Of a stretch of DNA of 64,000 nt, positions 59,292 through 64,000 are shown piece after piece. Below the pieces are notes generated by a model. That model saw only the letters and a list, made by a program, of their open reading frames with translations, searched no databases and was not told where the DNA came from. A program made the translations under genes and the position numbers. Source of the stretch: Tricholoma matsutake (lineage: Eukaryota; Basidiomycota; Agaricomycetes; Agaricales; Tricholomataceae); assembly GCA_026075535.2 (NCBI GenBank), contig AP026544.2, forward strand, positions 4,836,001 to 4,900,000, in the 5' to 3' direction. Each line of letters starts with the position of its first letter. The first letter of the stretch is position 1.

Positions 59292-59579
59292 CTGTGCATG
59301 ACCGGGTAACAGGTCACAAACCACTGTTCAATCTGCAACTCCCGATTTAGTCACTTATTATTGATTCTGAGTAGAAAGATATCTGCTCCAGCATGTATTT
59401 AAGTGTTCTGTAAAGTATTACTATTTTTCTAAAGCATGTTGCCAGTGGTATAGAATATTTTTTGAGAATGACTCAAAATCAAGTGTTTTGATGTAATGGG
59501 TCAGGTTTCGGCAACTTCCGACAGTGCGACAACGCTGATCGTGATCATCGATACTTACTCCCTCTTCATTCCCTTTCAC

Positions 59580-61938
59580 CTATTCATACTGCCCCATCAC
59601 AAGTTTGACAAGCGGTGCTCGTGTTGCTTTGCAGTAGTCCCCATTTTGGGATTCCAAGGCACTTCTTCCCATCGGATCTTCAAGTGGACCAAGAACAGGA
59701 CACAATATGGGACGGGGCTGAGGTCGTGGATGCTTAGGGATGTCAGGAGGATCGATGACCATATCTTCGTGAGTGTTCTTGTCGTTTGCATGTTTATGCT
59801 TCTTGCTATTTGACTTATTCGCCTTTTGAAGCTCAGCTTCCACCTTTTTCGCTGCCTTCTCAGCTGCTGCCTGCTCTCGTACCCACCGCTTCTCTTCATC
59901 AGCTGCCATTTTCCTTTGAGCCTTCTCAGCTGCAGCTTCAGCCCTCTTTCGAGCTTTCCCCTCCTCTACCTCTGCCTTCTTTCGAGCCTTCTCCACTTCG
60001 GCTGCTACTGCTTTCCTCGCCTTCTCCACATCAGCCTCTGCCTTCTTCTGAGCTTTCTCCTCCTCTGCTGCAGCCTGCTTCCGTTCTCTCTCAATCTCTG
60101 CCTCTGCCTTCCACTGTTCATGCTCTGCCTCAATCTCTGCCTTTTTTGCAGCATCTTCTACAGCTTTCAGGTGAGCCTTAATGTCTGCAAATACCTTGGC
60201 CACCTCCTTATGAACCGCTTCGACTCTTTCTTCCCAGTCTGCCTTTGCTAATGCCATCAACATTTGCTCATCTGTCATGTGGCGAGCCCCAGATCCCCCG
60301 ACTCACTTCTTGGCTGGTTTGTTTTTCTTTGCGAACAGCTGTTGTTGCAACCGCTCATTCTCATCATCCATCAGCTTCTTCACAGCATAGTCAGCTTCCA
60401 TCTGCTTCTTCGCAGATAGTGCAAACTTTTCCAGGGCATCAGCACGTTCTGCAATGGCCTTACATGAGGCTCTCGGTGGAAGTGGGCCTGGGAAGGCAAC
60501 TAGTTCATAGGAAGGAATAGATGGTGAGTCTGATGAACCAGTTGCTTCATGGTCTGGAGCTGATGATGAAGCAGCCAGTGATGCTGATGAAGACCCCTGC
60601 TCGAGAGAAGCCCCACTCAGGTCAGCGAATGATGGAGTTGCTGACACTGTCGCTTCACAGAGAATTGATGGAAGTGCTGCTGGAACTGGCTGGGCTGCAT
60701 GTGTGGTGGTATTCAATGCTGGTGCAAATGCATCATCTTCGATGATATCAGGGTTAAATGGATGGATTCCTGTAGTCCGGAATGCAGACTTGATGGTTCT
60801 CTTGGTGAATGCCTTCTCTCAGGCCATGTGGTAGTATCATAGCAGATTACTTTTGGTTATGTGGATGTATTGTCTTGAAATAGCATTGACTTGAGCTTTC
60901 CAGCATGAATTAAGTGGGCCAAAGACCCCAACATCACAAGGCTGGAGGCGGTGGGTAGTGTGTGGGATCAAACAGACAATGATGATAGCGTGTAGCATTG
61001 TAAAGGCACAGAATGAATAGGTGCAGTGAGAGTTGTGTCCATCTAAAATCAAAAGTCGAGGACATCCTGAAATGTTCCGTGCAGCTGTCGCAGGCTTGAA
61101 ATCCTTTTCAAGCCACTTGGATCTGAGTTCCATGTCTGTCCAACCATTTGGTGAGAATGATAAGCTGTCATCAACAACTTGGTCAGTAAGTACAATGTCA
61201 AGCTTCTTTGTCCTCACCTTGCTTTGCACGGATTGTCTCGTCCCCACTCAAGATCCCGCCGCTTTCCTTTGTAGATGATGGAAGGGTGCAGCGCTGAGCC
61301 ATCAGCACTCACGCATTCAATCACGGTTACAAGCTCGGGGTTACCATCTTCAACCTGGTTCACTGTCTTCTGATCTCGGTCCACCAGCACAAGTGTTCTC
61401 TTGCCGATACCCATCTGGATGCCTTTCTCATCCATGTTATAGATGTTCTCCAGGGGAATGTTGTTTTCCCTGATGTATCTCCCAACATCTCAAAGTACTC
61501 TGTAACAAGGGGACGGTTCAAGCAGGCAGCACGACACGCTTCAAGAGCTGTCATCCAGTTTGCTTTCAAGTCAGGATGGCGCTTCCAGAATCTGTGAGCC
61601 CAATTGACTCCGACTTCCCCTCCCGCAATAATAGATGCGCGATTACCTACTGCTGACAGATCTAAGGGGACACCACGCTTTCTGAGAACCTTGATCCACT
61701 CCTTGAGAATTTCTTCCTGAGGGGGAGTTAGCTTTTGTTGAGCAGCATGAGCTTCTGAGCGAGTATGACGGCCATTGAATCGAGCTGTCAGTGTCGTCTT
61801 CTGTACATCATACATTCGTGCAGCTGACCGAAGCGACAGTATGGGATGTCCTTTTGAGTCCAGACCAGATGTGATGACAGCTGCAAGAGCATCCTGGAGT
61901 GCTTTCTCTTCTACTGCTTTCTCCTTACTTCGCACCAT
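59580..61938 (-). pseudogene. pogo-family DDE transposase with CENP-B-type DNA-binding domain
   Basis: Start at Met 61936-61938 (MVRSKEKAVEEKALQDALAA). A psq-type helix-turn-helix follows (SLRSAARMYDVQKTTLTARF), then a Tc5/CENP-B domain (EEILKEWIKVLRKRG, VGVNWAHRFWKRHPDLKANW). One base is missing near 61475. After it, NMDEKGIQMGIGKRTLVLVD supplies the first Asp. A 53-nt intron (61165-61217) is in phase. LLILDGHNSHC and HRLQPCDVGVFGPLN give the second and third Asp, so the triad is DDD. TGA codons at 60837-60839, 60819-60821 and 60303-60305 all lie in one frame that remains protein-like (EKAFTKRTIKSAFRTTGIHP follows the second). The C-terminal 230 residues (60278-59580) are an Ala/Lys/Glu-rich coiled coil. 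Broken at four sites, so not expected to be active. Confidence 0.88.
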
Positions 61939-62139
61939 AGAGTGATGGCCAGGATGAAGGATGACTTGGAATTGATCTAATTCAAGAAAACCAGTCAACA
62001 AATGCACATGTACTCGATGCAATGCGTTGTTTTAAGTAATGATATGAGATCCGATGCATTGCAATACGTCATATTCACACGTCATGTTGCATGGGGTATA
62101 TTCTACAGAGATCACAGTGGCTAGCTAGGGACTGTACTG

Positions 62140-63380
62140 TCACACTGTTGAAAGCTTAGCTTTCTTAGTAGTGTGTTCATCACTTTTTGAGTCTGGTGCA
62201 GCCATTTCATCATCCAAGGCCTCTTTCCCATCTTCTTCTTCACGGCATCGCTTTGTCCCACTCATATGCAACCTCGAGTGCTTCCCCATAATTATCCCTG
62301 ATTCATCCATATTGTAACACTCACGCCAAGACTTCCACAATGGCAGGAAGCTTTCATCATCTGAATTCAAGTCGTTGTACTCTTCACCCACAGAAACAAG
62401 TCCTGGCAGTCAGTTCTGCCTCAGAATACCAGGGTTGGCTTGACATAGTTTTAGAGCAGGATTACAAAGTTAAAGTAATCTAACGCACCCTGGAATGGTA
62501 CCCGGGGAATGTTTAGAGATAAAAGACTTTGGTGATTGGGTACTGGCATATTTTAGCATCCATCCAGCATAGTCAAATTCATCTACTAAGCAGTCATAGT
62601 CAACACATGTTATATGAGATAAGGGATGAGTTAGTACTAACTCTGCTCAGGTGTGGCTGGACGCATTGATGTGTTGTGAGAACCTTTGACTTGGATGTGC
62701 TCTGTGTTACTACTCTCTTCTGTTGTGCATTTTTCTGAGCTTCTCAGACCACAAAGAGTATAGGAAAATATATTACTCACTGTCCTGAGCCATTGGTATG
62801 TGATAGCAAGTGCAAAAGATGTGGAAAGGAAGCAAGTTCACTCCAATTTACGCACCGCAACAACTCATAAAATTGCATCAGAAAAAAATAGAAAAAAATG
62901 TGCAAATCATTGGTAATGGTCTTCTGTACATGAGTGCAAATAGTCAGCAGCATGTGCTACATGTTGCGCATGCAGTACCAAAGCCCCAACAGGGGTGAGG
63001 AGGAGAATCAACCAAAATAAATTTCACTCCAGTAAAAATTCAGACCCCCACAAAAGTTAGTTATAAAGCTTATTTATCATGTAAATATATCCTTAGATAT
63101 ACTGCAATGTGTCCCTGATGGTCAGAACTGCTACTGTCAATATAGAGGAGGTGAATGGTGTCTGAAATAGGAAATAAAACTTGATTTTGATCGACACACA
63201 CTGATACTTTCAGCCTTCCTTATCTTAGATCTGGCAGGATCTCCCTCAAAATTTGCACAGAATAGGGTGAGATATATACAACAAAAATGTATGTTTCAGA
63301 TTTCCCCAAAATGTAATGGTAGTGGACAGAAAAATCAGTGACCCGTTACTATGTCTGACCCGTGACCCAGTCATGCACAG
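62140..63380. other. Upstream non-coding part of the pogo element
   Basis: A short minus-strand frame (62140-62391) encodes an acidic then basic peptide with KRCREEEDGKEALDDEM, without known relatives. The remainder is AT-rich with no ORF and ends in the terminal inverted repeat. Confidence 0.4.
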
Positions 63381-63632
63381 TAAGAATGCAGTTTTTACAT
63401 CTAGACCGGTCATATACATGCCTTCTAGAGATGCAAGTGCAAACATGAGGCGTATGGTCTCATAGCAGACTACTGGTGAGAAAATCTCATCAAAGTCAAT
63501 GCCTTCAACTTGTGAAAAGCCTTTGGCCACAAGTCTGGCTCATTTTCTTCTGTCTGATTTCACGGAGAAAACCCATCTGTTTTTGATCATTTTTTGACCA
63601 TGTGGAAGATCGACAATTTCATAGACTTGTCG

Positions 63633-64000
63633 AGCTCTTTACACTGCCCTACGTATTCCTGGTAGTCCCTGCTTCAGCCATTGTCCACCAAATGGTTTAT
63701 TCCTGGCAGTTTCTCTTCCAGTAGGATTCCTGGTGGATTCCTGGTATAATCCTGGTAAATTGGGCTCTTCCTGGTACCATTCCAGGAATTCCCCAGGACT
63801 TGGACTATGAGGAATCCAGGAGGATGGACCAGGAATCCAGTAGGATTGAACCAGGAGTCCTTAATACTAAGTAATAAAATAAATGACACGAGGCAGAATT
63901 GAACCCTAGGCATTAGACAACAACATTTCAGCACAGCCAATATAACCACTACACCACATAGACTTACAAAGTTTGTCCACTAACTGCTCTAGGTACCATT
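63633..64000 (-). mobile_element. Second copy of the CCAGGA-rich repeat, cut by window end
   Basis: AGCTCTTTACACTGCCC at its left edge matches, inverted, the right end of the repeat at 39628-41459. About 360 bp match throughout, including the tRNA-like segment and AGCAGTTAGTGGACA. It abuts the broken end of copia copy 2. Confidence 0.8.
63892..63965 (-). repeat. tRNA-derived SINE-like sequence, second copy
   Basis: The minus strand carries TGTGGTGTAGTGGTTATATT and AGGGTTCAATTCT, the same boxes as at 41127-41199. Confidence 0.6.

Larger units (their letters stand above)
59292..63380 (-). mobile_element. pogo/Fot1-like element (Tc1-mariner superfamily), 4089 bp
   Basis: Inverted termini CTGTGCATGACCGGGTAAC and CTGTGCATGACTGGGTCAC; TA duplication at 59290-59291 and 63381-63382. 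The insertion splits the copia codons for AFL and YGK, and joining the flanks with one TA restores them. It encodes a DDE transposase with a coiled-coil tail. Confidence 0.93.
57795..63632 (-). mobile_element. Second copia copy, truncated and split by a pogo element
   Basis: Its 3' LTR is 57795-58053 (259 bp). The pol part runs 58086-59291, is interrupted by 59292-63380, and resumes at 63383-63632, where it ends abruptly at CTTGTCG against another repeat. Gag, protease and integrase are not in the window. The LTR contains a direct duplication of ACATGTAACAATATTGGTAA-type sequence and is clearly diverged from copy 1. Confidence 0.9.

Noticed and set aside
954..60839. TGA reassigned as a sense codon or programmed read-through
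   Set aside because: The intact amine oxidase, GMC and HNH genes end in TGA at family-typical positions, so TGA is a terminator here.

Overview
The window reads as nuclear DNA of a filamentous basidiomycete of the class Agaricomycetes. The genes are rich in short (50-70 nt) GT-AG introns. The repeated families are ones expanded in that class: Plavaka transposases, JmjC-domain proteins of the Agaricomycete type, a pogo/Fot1-like transposase with a coiled-coil tail, a Ty1/copia element, and several intron-rich hypothetical families known mostly from mushrooms. I cannot name the genus.

Layout. 0-6.1 kb: a decayed JmjC-domain gene (minus strand) with a non-autonomous hAT element sitting inside one exon. 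6.1-8.8 kb: a decayed hypothetical gene. 9.2-13.7 kb: a nearly complete Plavaka transposase gene with a duplicated exon. 14.7-22.9 kb: repeats, namely two TIR elements with 8-bp target duplications, a fragment paralogous to the 6.8-kb gene, a solo LTR, tRNA-like SINE heads and tandem arrays. 24.2-32.7 kb: an island of three apparently intact host-type genes, an amino-acid/GABA permease, a flavin polyamine/amine oxidase and a GMC oxidoreductase. 33-42 kb: two further hAT-like elements (one carrying a captured coding fragment), two decayed hypothetical genes, a second solo LTR and a cluster of tRNA-derived SINE-like sequences. 43.2-49.0 kb: a full-length copia retrotransposon with both LTRs and a 5-bp target duplication. 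49.2-55.1 kb: a divergent pair made of a second Plavaka transposase and a putative partner ORF. 56.1-57.5 kb: an intact HNH-endonuclease-type gene. 57.8-64.0 kb: a second copia copy (minus strand) split by a 4.1-kb pogo element with a TA duplication, then cut by another repeat that runs off the window.

The strongest overall signal is mutational. In the repeated or transposon genes I count 17 in-frame nonsense codons: 15 TGA, 2 TAG and no TAA. This is what C-to-T change at CGA and CAG codons would produce. Five of the six substitutions between the two copia LTRs, and both single mismatches in otherwise perfect 8-bp target duplications, are CpG to TpG/CpA. The four host-type genes show no such stops. 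This suggests CpG-targeted mutation (methylation and deamination, or an RIP-like process) acting on repeats while the host genes are spared.

The only set of genes that might work together in host metabolism is the 24-33 kb island. There a permease could import an amine or amino acid, and two flavoenzymes could oxidise it or a derived alcohol. Their substrate is inferred from family only.
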